Assembly (NCBI RefSeq): GCF_016056305.1
Contig: NZ_JAECZC010000017.1
Span: forward strand, 1,865 to 65,864
Direction: 5' to 3'
From: Amazonocrinis nigriterrae CENA67
GTDB lineage: Bacteria; Cyanobacteriota; Cyanobacteriia; Cyanobacteriales; Nostocaceae
DNA: 64,000 nt
The notes under the pieces were generated by a model. That model saw nothing but the letters and a program-made list of their open reading frames with translations. It was not told where the DNA came from and ran no database searches. Shown here in pieces: positions 33,698 to 42,223 of this stretch; position 1 is the stretch's first letter, and each line of letters opens with the position of its first letter. Made by a program: the position numbers and the translations under genes.

Positions 33698-35422
33698 TTG
33701 AAAACTCGTTCTAACTACTGGCAACTGCTACCCTATATCCGGCCACAGTGGCAAAACATTACGAAGGGATGTGTTGGTATCTTGGGATATGTACTGGCGA
33801 CATTAATTTTGATTAATCTCGCGGGTAAATTGGCAACTCCCTTTGGACAAGGTAATGTAGTAGCGATCGCTCAACTAGCTGGAATTTTAGCCTTGGTGTT
33901 TCTTGTACGAGGTTTCTTTCAATCTGTACAAGATATCTACATGGCGAAAGCTGCTTTAAGAGTCGCTTTTAATCTCCGTAAGCAGGTATATACCCACCTA
34001 CAAAAGCTGGATTTGAGCTATTTTGAAGCAGCAAAAGCAGGTGATTTATCTTACCGCCTCACCGAAGATGTTGACCGAGTAGGGGAAGTGGTAAATAAAC
34101 TGTTTCACGATTTTATTCCCTGCGTTTTGCAGTTGGTGGCAATTCCCATTTACATGATTTACCTCAATTGGCAACTCACACTAGCGACAGTGATTGTTGC
34201 ACCATTGATGGGGATTTTAATTGGCTGGTTCGGTGAAAGGTTACGCAAGTATTCTTTAAAAAGCCAAAATCGCGTGTCTGATTTATCGGCAATTCTCACA
34301 GAAGTTTTCAGCGGTATTCGTCTTGTAAAAGCTTTTGCTGCCGAATTTTATGAAATTTCCCGGTTTAGCTATGAGGCAGAACGCAGTTTTCAAGCAAAAT
34401 ATTCCGCAGAAAGGCTAAAAGCAATTCAAATTCCCATAGTAGGATTTTTAGAAGCTTTGAGTGCTTTATCTTTATTGTTGGTGGGAGCATGGCAAATTGC
34501 TCAAAACAACTTAACAGTGGGAGAGTTTTTCAGCTACCTTGCGGCTGCGGGATTATTAATTGACCCCATTGGTCATACTACTAATAACTACAACGAATTT
34601 AAGCAGGGTGAAGCATCAGTTGACCGCGTTTTTGAATTGATGGCTATTCAACCGACGGTACAAGAAAAGTCAAATGCCATTACTCTCCCCCCAGTCAAGG
34701 GGAAAGTGGAATATCATCATGTGTCCTTTGCCTACAAACCTGGTGAACCTGTTTTAAAAGATATCAGTTTGTTGGCATTGCCAGGAGAAGCGATCGCCCT
34801 TGTGGGTGCCTCTGGCGCTGGTAAAACCACATTTGTAAATCTCCTGCCTCGCTTTTATGACGCGGCATCTGGTGAAATATTCATAGACGGCGTTGATATT
34901 CGCAATGTCTCCCTTGAAAGTTTGCGGCGACAAATTGGTATTGTTCCCCAAGAAACCATCATGTTTTCTGGAACTATTGCCCAAAATATTGCTTTTGGAC
35001 AAGATAACTTTGATATAGAAGCAGTAGCCGCAGCAGCCAAAATTGCTAATGCTCATCAATTTATTACCCAGCTACCAGAAGGTTATAATACCTGGGTAGG
35101 TGAACGGGGAGTCAATTTATCAGGTGGACAACGGCAAAGAATTGCGATCGCCCGTGCTGTTTTGCTGAACCCGCGGATTTTGATTCTTGATGAAGCCACA
35201 TCTGCACTAGATTCTGAGTCAGAAGCGTTAGTACAGGAAGCACTGGAAAGACTCATGCACAACCGTACAGTGTTTATTATTGCTCATCGTCTGAGTACAG
35301 TGCGGCGATGCGATCGCATTTTAGTTTTAGAACAAGGACAAATTGTCGAATCAGGAACCCATGAAGAATTGTTAGCCCTTGAGCGTCGTTACGCCAGATT
35401 TTATGCTCAGCAATTTAGTTAG
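33698..35422 (+). CDS. ABC exporter, fused permease-ATPase (MsbA type)
   Basis: A 574-residue half-transporter. Six membrane helices (about 20-310) include SYFEAAKAGDLSYRLTEDVDRVGEVV. The ATPase domain (about 340-574) has Walker A LVGASGAGKTTF, the Q-loop region IGIVPQETIMFSGTI, the signature NLSGGQRQR, Walker B RILILDEATSALD and the switch His in IIAHRLSTVRRCDR. It should export a lipid, polysaccharide or peptide as a homodimer. The start is TTG at 33698 (MKTRSNYWQLLPYIRPQW). Part of this gene is duplicated as debris at 30228-30287. It converges with the parvulin gene. Confidence 0.9.
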   Translation: MKTRSNYWQLLPYIRPQWQNITKGCVGILGYVLATLILINLAGKLATPFGQGNVVAIAQLAGILALVFLVRGFFQSVQDIYMAKAALRVAFNLRKQVYTHLQKLDLSYFEAAKAGDLSYRLTEDVDRVGEVVNKLFHDFIPCVLQLVAIPIYMIYLNWQLTLATVIVAPLMGILIGWFGERLRKYSLKSQNRVSDLSAILTEVFSGIRLVKAFAAEFYEISRFSYEAERSFQAKYSAERLKAIQIPIVGFLEALSALSLLLVGAWQIAQNNLTVGEFFSYLAAAGLLIDPIGHTTNNYNEFKQGEASVDRVFELMAIQPTVQEKSNAITLPPVKGKVEYHHVSFAYKPGEPVLKDISLLALPGEAIALVGASGAGKTTFVNLLPRFYDAASGEIFIDGVDIRNVSLESLRRQIGIVPQETIMFSGTIAQNIAFGQDNFDIEAVAAAAKIANAHQFITQLPEGYNTWVGERGVNLSGGQRQRIAIARAVLLNPRILILDEATSALDSESEALVQEALERLMHNRTVFIIAHRLSTVRRCDRILVLEQGQIVESGTHEELLALERRYARFYAQQFS

Positions 35423-35483
35423 TTGTCATTTGTCAGTTGTCAGTTGTCAGTTGTCAGGAGTTCTCCCCTGCACCCCTGCACCC

Positions 35484-36224
35484 CTACTCCCCTGCTTCAC
35501 TGCGCAAAGATGTTATTTGCTTTCTCTGTTCTTGTACCCAAGTTTCAAAGAGTTCATTCAAAAGACGCGCTTTCATGGGTTCGTCTAGTTGTGCTGGAAT
35601 AAATTTCTCCAACCGTAGAATTACAAACCACTCAGCGATGCGAGTAGGAGGTAAGACTTGATTTGGTTGACTGCTAGAAAGCAGTTGTACCATTGCTGGA
35701 TGCAGTGAATTCAGTTCAACCGGGCCAACTAAGCCACCAGTTTGGGCTTCTGGGCCGAGTGAATATTCCTTTGCCAGTTCTGCGAAGGTTTGTTCTTTTG
35801 CTTGAATGCGGAAGTAGAGTTCTTGGGTAATGCCTACATCTTGGGTTCGTAACAGGGAATAAATTACTTTGTCCAGTTTTGCTTTAGACTGAAAAAAATA
35901 GGATTCCAGTTTGTTACCCCAAGTAGCTTGTTTGAATTTTTCCAGTTTCAACTTCCGCACAGTAATAGTTTCTAACTGACTTGCAGTTAGGCCATGATAA
36001 GCCATCCATGCTTGAATTTCAGCTTCTTGTGTTAAATGTTTTTCAGCGTAGAACTGCTTTTTAGCCTGGTCTACTTCTTGCGGTGTACACTCTATTGGTG
36101 CGATCGCCTCGTCGATAATTAATTCCCGCAGTAATTGCGGCAGCATTTGGTAACTGGCTAGTAAAGGAATCAGTTCACTAGCCTTGATTGTCCGGTTGCC
36201 AATTTGGAGTGCTTCAGTGGTCAT
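35484..36224 (-). CDS. Parvulin-type peptidyl-prolyl isomerase (PpiC/SurA-like)
   Basis: 246 residues. The N-terminal helical SurA-like part (10-110; LLREL then IIDEAIAPIECTPQEVDQAK) is followed by a parvulin domain (about 125-215) with RIQAKEQTFAELAKEYSLGPEAQTGGLVGPVELNSLHPAM. There is no signal peptide, so it may stay in the cytoplasm. In Nostoc-type genomes such proteins often sit beside HlyD/ABC peptide exporters. Here the neighbour is an MsbA-type exporter convergent with it. The C-terminal few codons adjoin a CCCCTGCA repeat (35463-35500). Confidence 0.85.
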   Translation of the reverse strand: MTTEALQIGNRTIKASELIPLLASYQMLPQLLRELIIDEAIAPIECTPQEVDQAKKQFYAEKHLTQEAEIQAWMAYHGLTASQLETITVRKLKLEKFKQATWGNKLESYFFQSKAKLDKVIYSLLRTQDVGITQELYFRIQAKEQTFAELAKEYSLGPEAQTGGLVGPVELNSLHPAMVQLLSSSQPNQVLPPTRIAEWFVILRLEKFIPAQLDEPMKARLLNELFETWVQEQRKQITSLRSEAGE

Positions 36225-36645
36225 TATCTTTTAGGCACAATGTCTGCTTAGTTTTGCGCTCTTTGCTTATGAATGCTCAGCTAGCAGCTTGCAAAGCAGT
36301 TTTTGTACAGCTACCAGTTATAGCTTTAAAATTCTAATATAAAAAATATACAATTAATATAAAATTTTATCGCCGATTATACCTAGTTAGCTAAAAGCTA
36401 AAAATAGGAGAGTAATTTATAAATGATGACTGCAACAACGTGTTGCGCCTCTACACACTTACTGGTTAAGTTTAGTGTTAGCGATCGCCATTTTTAATTA
36501 AACACATCTGCAAAAATCTCAGCAGCGATCGCTTCATAGAAATTAATCAAGCTATCAACACAATTAGATATACAATTTTTATATGGAACAGCTTAGTGTA
36601 TGTTTTTAGCCCGATGTAGCCAATACCAAAGCTTTGAAATTTAGG
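36225..36645. other. Intergenic, 421 bp, divergent promoter region
   Basis: Lies between the parvulin and COQ4 genes. AT-rich with two HIP1 octamers (GCGATCGC at about 36480 and 36524). No gene is seen and no promoter could be fixed. Confidence 0.4.
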
Positions 36646-37350
36646 ATGAAAAATATGGGTTTGGTAAACAATTTCAAACAAAAGTGGGATTTGTTAGTAA
36701 TTGGATACCGCTTTATGCAACTTGTCCAAGCTCCTTATGGTGATTTTGCTGGAGTTGGGCGACTGTCAAAGCTACTCAAAAAGCCTTCTAGCTTGCGAAA
36801 AGTTATAGAATTCATCTCGCGCTCTCAACAAGGTCAAAAAGCTTTGCAGGAACGCCCCCGTTTGGGAAAAGTCGATTTGCAGCAATTACACCAGTTACCA
36901 AAAAACACTCTGGGTTATCTCTATGCAGATCACATGCTCAAATGCGGTTTAACTCCACCTCAAACTCCAGAAGTTATTGATGAAAAGTCATTTCCCAGCA
37001 TTCATCTTCTAGAAACCCATGATATTTGGCACGTCGTTACTAATTCTGACGTTACCATAGCCGGAGAAATTCAGTTAGAAGCATTTTATGTAGCACAAAT
37101 TTATCCATACCCTCTATTTTTGGCACTGCTTGCCAAAAATTTATTGAAAACTGCGATTGAAGATATTGAACTCTCTGAACAACACATGAATGCATTAGTT
37201 CAGGGATGGTTACTAGGAAAACAAGCAAAACCCCTGTTTGGCATTCAATGGAATACTTTATGGGAAACTCCCATAGATGAATTGCGTACTGAGTTAAATA
37301 TTAATCAACAGATAGGTAAAACACCAGAAAAAGTTGCAGTGGCTTCTTGA
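36646..37350 (+). CDS. COQ4-family protein
   Basis: 234 residues from ATG 36646; TTG 36634 would add four. Recognised as COQ4-like from FMQLVQAPYGDFAGVGRLSKLL, RPRLGKVDLQQLHQLPKNTLGYLYADHML and the metal motif HDIWHVVTN (HDxxH), with Glu in AGEIQLEAF 12 residues on. COQ4 organises and takes part in ubiquinone synthesis in other organisms. Cyanobacteria make plastoquinone, so the role of this homologue is open. It is intact, unlike the distant relative at 17281-18261. It stands alone. Confidence 0.85.
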   Translation: MKNMGLVNNFKQKWDLLVIGYRFMQLVQAPYGDFAGVGRLSKLLKKPSSLRKVIEFISRSQQGQKALQERPRLGKVDLQQLHQLPKNTLGYLYADHMLKCGLTPPQTPEVIDEKSFPSIHLLETHDIWHVVTNSDVTIAGEIQLEAFYVAQIYPYPLFLALLAKNLLKTAIEDIELSEQHMNALVQGWLLGKQAKPLFGIQWNTLWETPIDELRTELNINQQIGKTPEKVAVAS

Positions 37351-37852
37351 TTTTTCTGGAATTTGGGGCGATCGCATTGATCAAAAGTCATATTAGAAGT
37401 GCAAAGTATGGAACAACCATAGTAGCGCTTTTCAAGTGGGTAAAAATCTTAGTGAAAAATTCCTCTTTCGTCTCTTACCTCTGTGTTCTTAGTGCCTCTG
37501 CGGTTCAATAAATAATTTTAAACCGCAGAGGCGCAGAGGAGGACACTTCCGTGCGGAGGTTCCCTCCGTTGAGGAAAGTGTCCGTCGCGCATAGAGAAAA
37601 ATAAATTTTACGATTAGTTTTGAAAAGCATTTATAAATATAATATATGTTCTTGTTCAGCCGAGATTTATCTGTCCTGAATACTAACGAGAAACACACTC
37701 AAAATAATATAAATTTGTGATTTACGCAGAGCAATGTAATTGTCTCTTGAAGAGAGGATTTCTGAGTGAAGATTCTAGTTGAAGCGATTGTGCGAAGTGA
37801 GATTGAGTCAGAAAACCTGCTTTGCAGTCAACTCTTTATACAGCCATACGAA
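37351..37852. other. Intergenic, 502 bp, with two inverted repeats
   Basis: An inverted repeat at about 37488-37535 (CCTCTGCGGTT / AACCGCAGAGG) and another at about 37540-37588 (GGACACTTCC / GGAAAGTGTCC around GGAGGTTCCCTCC). The remainder is AT-rich and without a gene. Confidence 0.6.
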
Positions 37853-38929
37853 TTAACGAACTGTTTCTCGTGTTAATTCGGCATCAATGGGTTTGATTAG
37901 GTAAAGCCGCAACATATTCCAGATGATAGCAGTAATTGGGGGGATTTTCTGGAAAAATTTGACAATCTTGGGACGTTTACTTTGGTTAATTGCTGTTAGC
38001 TTGAGACTATTTTCGCAACACTGTTCTAACCGCCAGAAAAATGACGGGTGATTGGTATTCAAGATGAGAGGAAATGCCCGTGCAGAAGTGTTATTTGTCT
38101 CTTGAATTACTTTGTTATTGTATTTGCGGGGATGGATGCCAATAGATTCGTAGAATGTTGCCCGTTCAAATACTGTAATTGTGTGGGTAACAAACACACT
38201 CAGCAAGAAGAAACGCACCCACAACCTTGCTCTCCAATTGTTCCATAGCTGAGGTTGCGATCGCAGCAGTGCTTTGAAGAAATCCCCATGTCGATTTTCG
38301 TCCTGACACCAACTCTCAAATTTGCGGAAGAGCGGATAAAACTGATATTCTGGGTTCGCTTCCATGTGGCGATGCACTAAGATATAGCGCCAGTAACCAA
38401 TTTTCTCCGATAGATATACTGTGTAAATAACCCACTCTGGCGGGAAAAAAGTATATGTGCGATGCTTGGTTAAATAGCTTAAATCTAACGAGAGATTCAA
38501 ATCTGCCATTGACTTATTGAGAAATCCCGCATGGCGTGCTTCATCCCGCGCCAAAAAATCGAAAGCATCTGCCAATAGGGGATTTCGCTCTTTGAGTCGG
38601 CGAGATAACTCTTTGAACAAAAGAAAACCCGAAAATTCTGAAGTGCAAGAACGTTCTAAGAAATCAATAAAAGCGCGGCGTTTTTCTCCAGTAATATGAT
38701 CCCAATTCTGCTTAAACTCCTCATCGCGCACGAAGTGATGGCGGTTATAGTCAGCACGTAATTCTTCAATAACTGCCCGTAACTCAGTTTCATTTGCCGA
38801 AACATCTAAATTCGCCACTGCTTCAAAGTCAGTGGTGTAAAACCTGGGTGTTAACAACGTTTCCTGAACAGGTGCCTTAACACCTGGCTTCAGCAACTGC
38901 AGCTCTGGGGTTTCGAGAGACTTGATCAT
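37853..38929 (-). CDS. acsF: Mg-protoporphyrin IX monomethyl ester oxidative cyclase (AcsF)
   Basis: A 358-residue aerobic cyclase that forms the chlorophyll E ring from Mg-protoporphyrin monomethyl ester with O2, at the thylakoid or plasma membrane. The di-iron ligands are seen in ERSCTSEFSGF, FDFLARDEARHAGF (ExxH) and CQDENRHGDFF (ExxH). The N-terminal TLLTPRFYTTDFEAV is characteristic. The length is full. Filamentous cyanobacteria usually have more than one copy, adapted to different oxygen levels; which this is cannot be told. No other chlorophyll or heme genes adjoin. Confidence 0.95.
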   Translation of the reverse strand: MIKSLETPELQLLKPGVKAPVQETLLTPRFYTTDFEAVANLDVSANETELRAVIEELRADYNRHHFVRDEEFKQNWDHITGEKRRAFIDFLERSCTSEFSGFLLFKELSRRLKERNPLLADAFDFLARDEARHAGFLNKSMADLNLSLDLSYLTKHRTYTFFPPEWVIYTVYLSEKIGYWRYILVHRHMEANPEYQFYPLFRKFESWCQDENRHGDFFKALLRSQPQLWNNWRARLWVRFFLLSVFVTHTITVFERATFYESIGIHPRKYNNKVIQETNNTSARAFPLILNTNHPSFFWRLEQCCENSLKLTAINQSKRPKIVKFFQKIPPITAIIWNMLRLYLIKPIDAELTRETVR

Positions 38930-39044
38930 GAAACTCCTTTATATTATTTTATGCTTCAAAAGTTATATAAGCATAAAATGCTGTTGCAACACATCAGTTA
39001 AATTATTGAAAAGCAATTTGAGACAAATACCTGAAGGGAGCGGC

Positions 39045-39157
39045 GGGGGAGCAGGGGAGCGGGGGTGATGGGGTGATGGAGTGATGGGGAGATGGGAAGA
39101 ATAACAAATGACAACTGACAACTAACAACTGACAACTAACAACTAACTCATTCAGCA
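39045..39157. repeat. Low-complexity GGGGAGC/GGTGATG and AACTGAC repeats
   Basis: GGGGAGC and GGGTGAT units (39045-39095) then ACAACTGACAACTAA heptamers (39107-39155) lie between acsF and the NodI-type gene. Confidence 0.7.
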
Positions 39158-39184
39158 CTCTTTCAATATACAAAAAGCAGTATC

Positions 39185-40108
39185 ATGAAAGTCAAATCAA
39201 TGGCATTAGTGGCTAGGGATTTATGCAAATTCTATAGAGAACTTCCAGTTGTTCAAAATGTTAGTTTTACCCTCAATCCTCAGGAAATTCTCGGTCTTTT
39301 AGGGCCAAATGGAGCGGGGAAAACAACAACGGTAGGAATGCTTTACGGAGCAGTAATTCCCAGTGGTGGATTTGTGCAATTGGGGTCTTGGAATGTGCAT
39401 CGTCAAGGTCGCCAAGTCCGTACTCACATGGGAATTGTCACACAAGATGATAACTTAGACCCGGAGTTCACGGTTTTTCAGAATCTCATTCACTTTGCCC
39501 ATCACTATCGCTTGGTTGGTAAAGCCGCAAAGCACAGGGTTGGGGAATTATTAGAGCGAGTGGGATTGGAAAATTATGCTAAGCATCATCTGGATGAGCT
39601 TTCTGGGGGACTGAAGCGGCGGGTAGTCTTAGCCCGTGCTTTAATTAACCATCCTCAAGTTGTGTTTTTAGATGAGCCAACAACAGGTTTAGATCCAGAT
39701 GCACGACAAGATTTTTGGAAATTAGTCAGTCAACTAAAACAAGATGGCTGTGGAGTATTACTCACGACTCATTATATGGATGAAGCACAACGATTGTGCG
39801 ATCGCCTGCTATTACTTCAGCAAGGACAAGTGATTGACCAAGGTAGCCCTATAGAACTAATTGATCGTATTGTCGGACAAGAAATAGTAGAAATCGCAGG
39901 TGTAGCAGAATCTATTTTGCAACAGCTAGCGATGTCAGCAGGAACTTGGTATCGCCCGTTCGGTAACAGTTATCTGGTAACTTTACCTGCAAACAATCCC
40001 AATCTTTTATGGGAACAACTTGTCGCTACACAGCCTATCAGCCTAACTCGGCGACGAACTAATTTAGAAGATGTGTTTCTTAGACTTACTGGTATTTCAT
40101 TGAGATGA
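39185..40108 (+). CDS. ABC transporter ATPase (NodI/DrrA type)
   Basis: 307 residues with Walker A GLLGPNGAGKTTTVGML (about 36-52), a Q-loop in GIVTQDDNLDPEF, signature ELSGGLKRR, Walker B VVFLDEPTTGLDPDARQ and the switch His in LLTTHYMDEA. The accessory C-terminal region (about 225-307) is typical of the DrrA/NodI drug or lipo-oligosaccharide exporters. It pairs with the permease gene, which it overlaps by 4 bp (ATGA). Two ATG candidates are close (39185 and 39200). Confidence 0.9.
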   Translation: MKVKSMALVARDLCKFYRELPVVQNVSFTLNPQEILGLLGPNGAGKTTTVGMLYGAVIPSGGFVQLGSWNVHRQGRQVRTHMGIVTQDDNLDPEFTVFQNLIHFAHHYRLVGKAAKHRVGELLERVGLENYAKHHLDELSGGLKRRVVLARALINHPQVVFLDEPTTGLDPDARQDFWKLVSQLKQDGCGVLLTTHYMDEAQRLCDRLLLLQQGQVIDQGSPIELIDRIVGQEIVEIAGVAESILQQLAMSAGTWYRPFGNSYLVTLPANNPNLLWEQLVATQPISLTRRRTNLEDVFLRLTGISLR

Positions 40109-40887
40109 AGTTGAATTCAAGTATTACTCTTTGGGGTGTCTATTCTGTCTGGCGTCGTAATGCCAAGGTGTACCAAAATACTTGGTTAGTTAACTTGCTA
40201 CCGCCAATTTTAGAACCCTTAATTTATTTGGTGGCTTTTGGTTACGGCTTAACTCCCTTAGTGGGAGAAATAACTTATGGCGGACGAACCATTAGTTATC
40301 TAGAATTTCTCGCTCCAGGAATGATCGCGATCGGAATTCTCAATCAATCTTATTATGAAGGTGCTTATAATAGCTTCATCCGTTTGAAGTTTCAAAAAAT
40401 TTGGCAAGCATTATTGACGGCACCGCTAACATTTACTGAGGTGTTTTTAGGAGAGTGGCTTTGGGCTGCAACTCGCGGTTTGATAGCTGGTCTAGTAACT
40501 GCAATCATAGTATGTTTCTGGGGATTATATTCAAGTTGGCACCTGCTTTTGTCTTTACCCCTGATTTGTTTAGGTTGTCTTGTGTTTGCAGCAATGGGAC
40601 TGCTGACGGCGGGAATTGTCCGAAAAGTAGACCAATTAAACGTACCTACTTTTTTATTGCTTGTGCCGATGTTTACAATCTGCGGCACTTATTTTCCTCG
40701 TAATACACTTCCTCCCATACTCGAAAAAGTAGCAACTGTATTGCCTTTAGCGGCTTTTGTCGATTTATTACGCTGGCCTTTCAGTTTACCAGAGTGGTGG
40801 TTAGCGGCATTAATATGGTTGTTGCTATTAATGGGTGGCTGCATCTGGCTAGCTTGGAAACAAATTTACCCTCAGTTATTTCGCTAA
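40105..40887 (+). CDS. ABC-2 type permease (NodJ/DrrB type)
   Basis: A 260-residue integral membrane permease with about six helices (for example WLVNLLPPILEPLIYLVAFGYGL and LLTAGIVRKVDQLNVPTFLLLVPMFTICGTYFP). It forms an exporter with the overlapping ATPase gene. The cargo is unknown. A drug, pigment precursor or glycolipid is possible. Confidence 0.88.
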   Translation: MKLNSSITLWGVYSVWRRNAKVYQNTWLVNLLPPILEPLIYLVAFGYGLTPLVGEITYGGRTISYLEFLAPGMIAIGILNQSYYEGAYNSFIRLKFQKIWQALLTAPLTFTEVFLGEWLWAATRGLIAGLVTAIIVCFWGLYSSWHLLLSLPLICLGCLVFAAMGLLTAGIVRKVDQLNVPTFLLLVPMFTICGTYFPRNTLPPILEKVATVLPLAAFVDLLRWPFSLPEWWLAALIWLLLLMGGCIWLAWKQIYPQLFR

Positions 40888-41083
40888 ACAGGAATGACAC
40901 AAAGAAAAGCACTAACTTTTGATATTAAGGTTTTTGGGGTGTAGGGTGTAGAGAATTAAGAAGAGTAAGCCGGCGTTTCACACTGCTCAATGCAATGTTT
41001 CTTAGCACTTAGCACTACACCCAATTAGCCACCCCCCAACACAATGACAGATTATACATTTTGCCCTCTTTGCAGACATTCTT

Positions 41084-41644
41084 TTAAATGCTGGCTTTGT
41101 CGTGGTTTTCCAATTTGGCAAGATTAGTTAAAAAACTGGCAAGAACTCTATCTATTGTCTGTTTGGAAGTAGGCAACACAACTTCATGGTGGGCAATATA
41201 GTCTATGCCAGCTTCCGGGTGAGTATTGGTTTCAACAAAGGGATTGTTAGTGGCTGAAATGTCAAATTTGTAGAGTTGAAATTGTATTGCTACAGGCTGG
41301 TGATTAGTTACAAACCATCCAAAAGAATTGGTTTTTTCTATGTTAGCCACAGAAGCAAGCATTACTAGCGATCGCTCACTGTTTGTTTTACATGTTCCCC
41401 TTACACCTGATGAGTCTGAATGCCCAGCAGGGGGTTTTTGATCTTTGGGTGGTTGATACCCAGCTAGTGCAGTCTGTCCCATACTTAAGAACATACTTAA
41501 AAAGCAACTTGTTAAAACTTTAGGATTCAAAATTTTCTTAAAGAGACTTTTTTCGTATACTCTTGTGAATTTGCTTTCTTTTTTGTAGGTATAGACTACT
41601 CTAAATATTAAATTGTCTACTTCTAGTCGAGATGATTTAGTCAT
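41084..41644 (-). CDS. DUF928-like secreted protein, probably shortened
   Basis: 186 residues. A hydrophobic signal-like segment (about 42-62, VLTSCFLSMFLSMGQTALAGY) follows an unusual polar N-terminal extension of about 40 residues; a start nearer to the signal is possible. After it, PPKDQKPPAGHSDSSGVRGTCK and SLVMLASVANIEKTNSFGWFV resemble the start of DUF928. The C-terminal half expected of the family (about 220-250 residues) is short. DUF928 genes commonly accompany CHASE2 sensor genes in cyanobacteria, as here. Function unknown. Confidence 0.65.
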   Translation of the reverse strand: MTKSSRLEVDNLIFRVVYTYKKESKFTRVYEKSLFKKILNPKVLTSCFLSMFLSMGQTALAGYQPPKDQKPPAGHSDSSGVRGTCKTNSERSLVMLASVANIEKTNSFGWFVTNHQPVAIQFQLYKFDISATNNPFVETNTHPEAGIDYIAHHEVVLPTSKQTIDRVLASFLTNLAKLENHDKASI

Positions 41645-42223
41645 CGTTTTTTTTCCTTCGGTTTGACGCCAATTAAATATTTTAAAATCTTCAAAATTCT
41701 CGATTGTCCAATCAAATTAGCTTTACAAAAATGCATATATTATTAACTATGCATTTTTTAATCAAGCATATATTTGATTATAGCTTTTTTACAAACTATA
41801 TAGTAATTTTTAGCTTTTTTAGGTTCTTTGTTCAATATATTTATATGGAAAAATAAGTAGATATGCATGGCGATAATCACGATAGACATATTTTTATATT
41901 GCTATAGTTTATAAAATTTAACTTATCAGTAAGTATCAAATACTAGGAATTAATAAGTTTTAGCTAAGTCTATTAATGTCTACTAATTTATCAGTAATTT
42001 AATACTAATTCTACGTAAGGTTATGCTTGATTCTTACACTAGCTAGATCTAATACCAAGTTGTGTTCAGAGATAGTAGCTTATGGAGTAGGGGAGTAGAG
42101 GGGAAGAAATCGTACTACTTCAAACAGAAACTTAGTATAAAAATACAATTATGAAAACTCCACACTACTTGCATGTTTAGAGTTTGCTACCGACTGTCAA
42201 TAAAGTATATTTGTGTAAAAATT
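41645..42223. other. Intergenic, 579 bp, AT-rich
   Basis: Between the CHASE2 kinase gene and the DUF928 gene. A perfect 11-bp AT-rich hairpin (AAAAATGCATA / TATGCATTTTT, 41727-41758) is the only structure noted. It is flanked by A/T runs on both strands and could stop or pause transcription. No gene is seen. Confidence 0.5.
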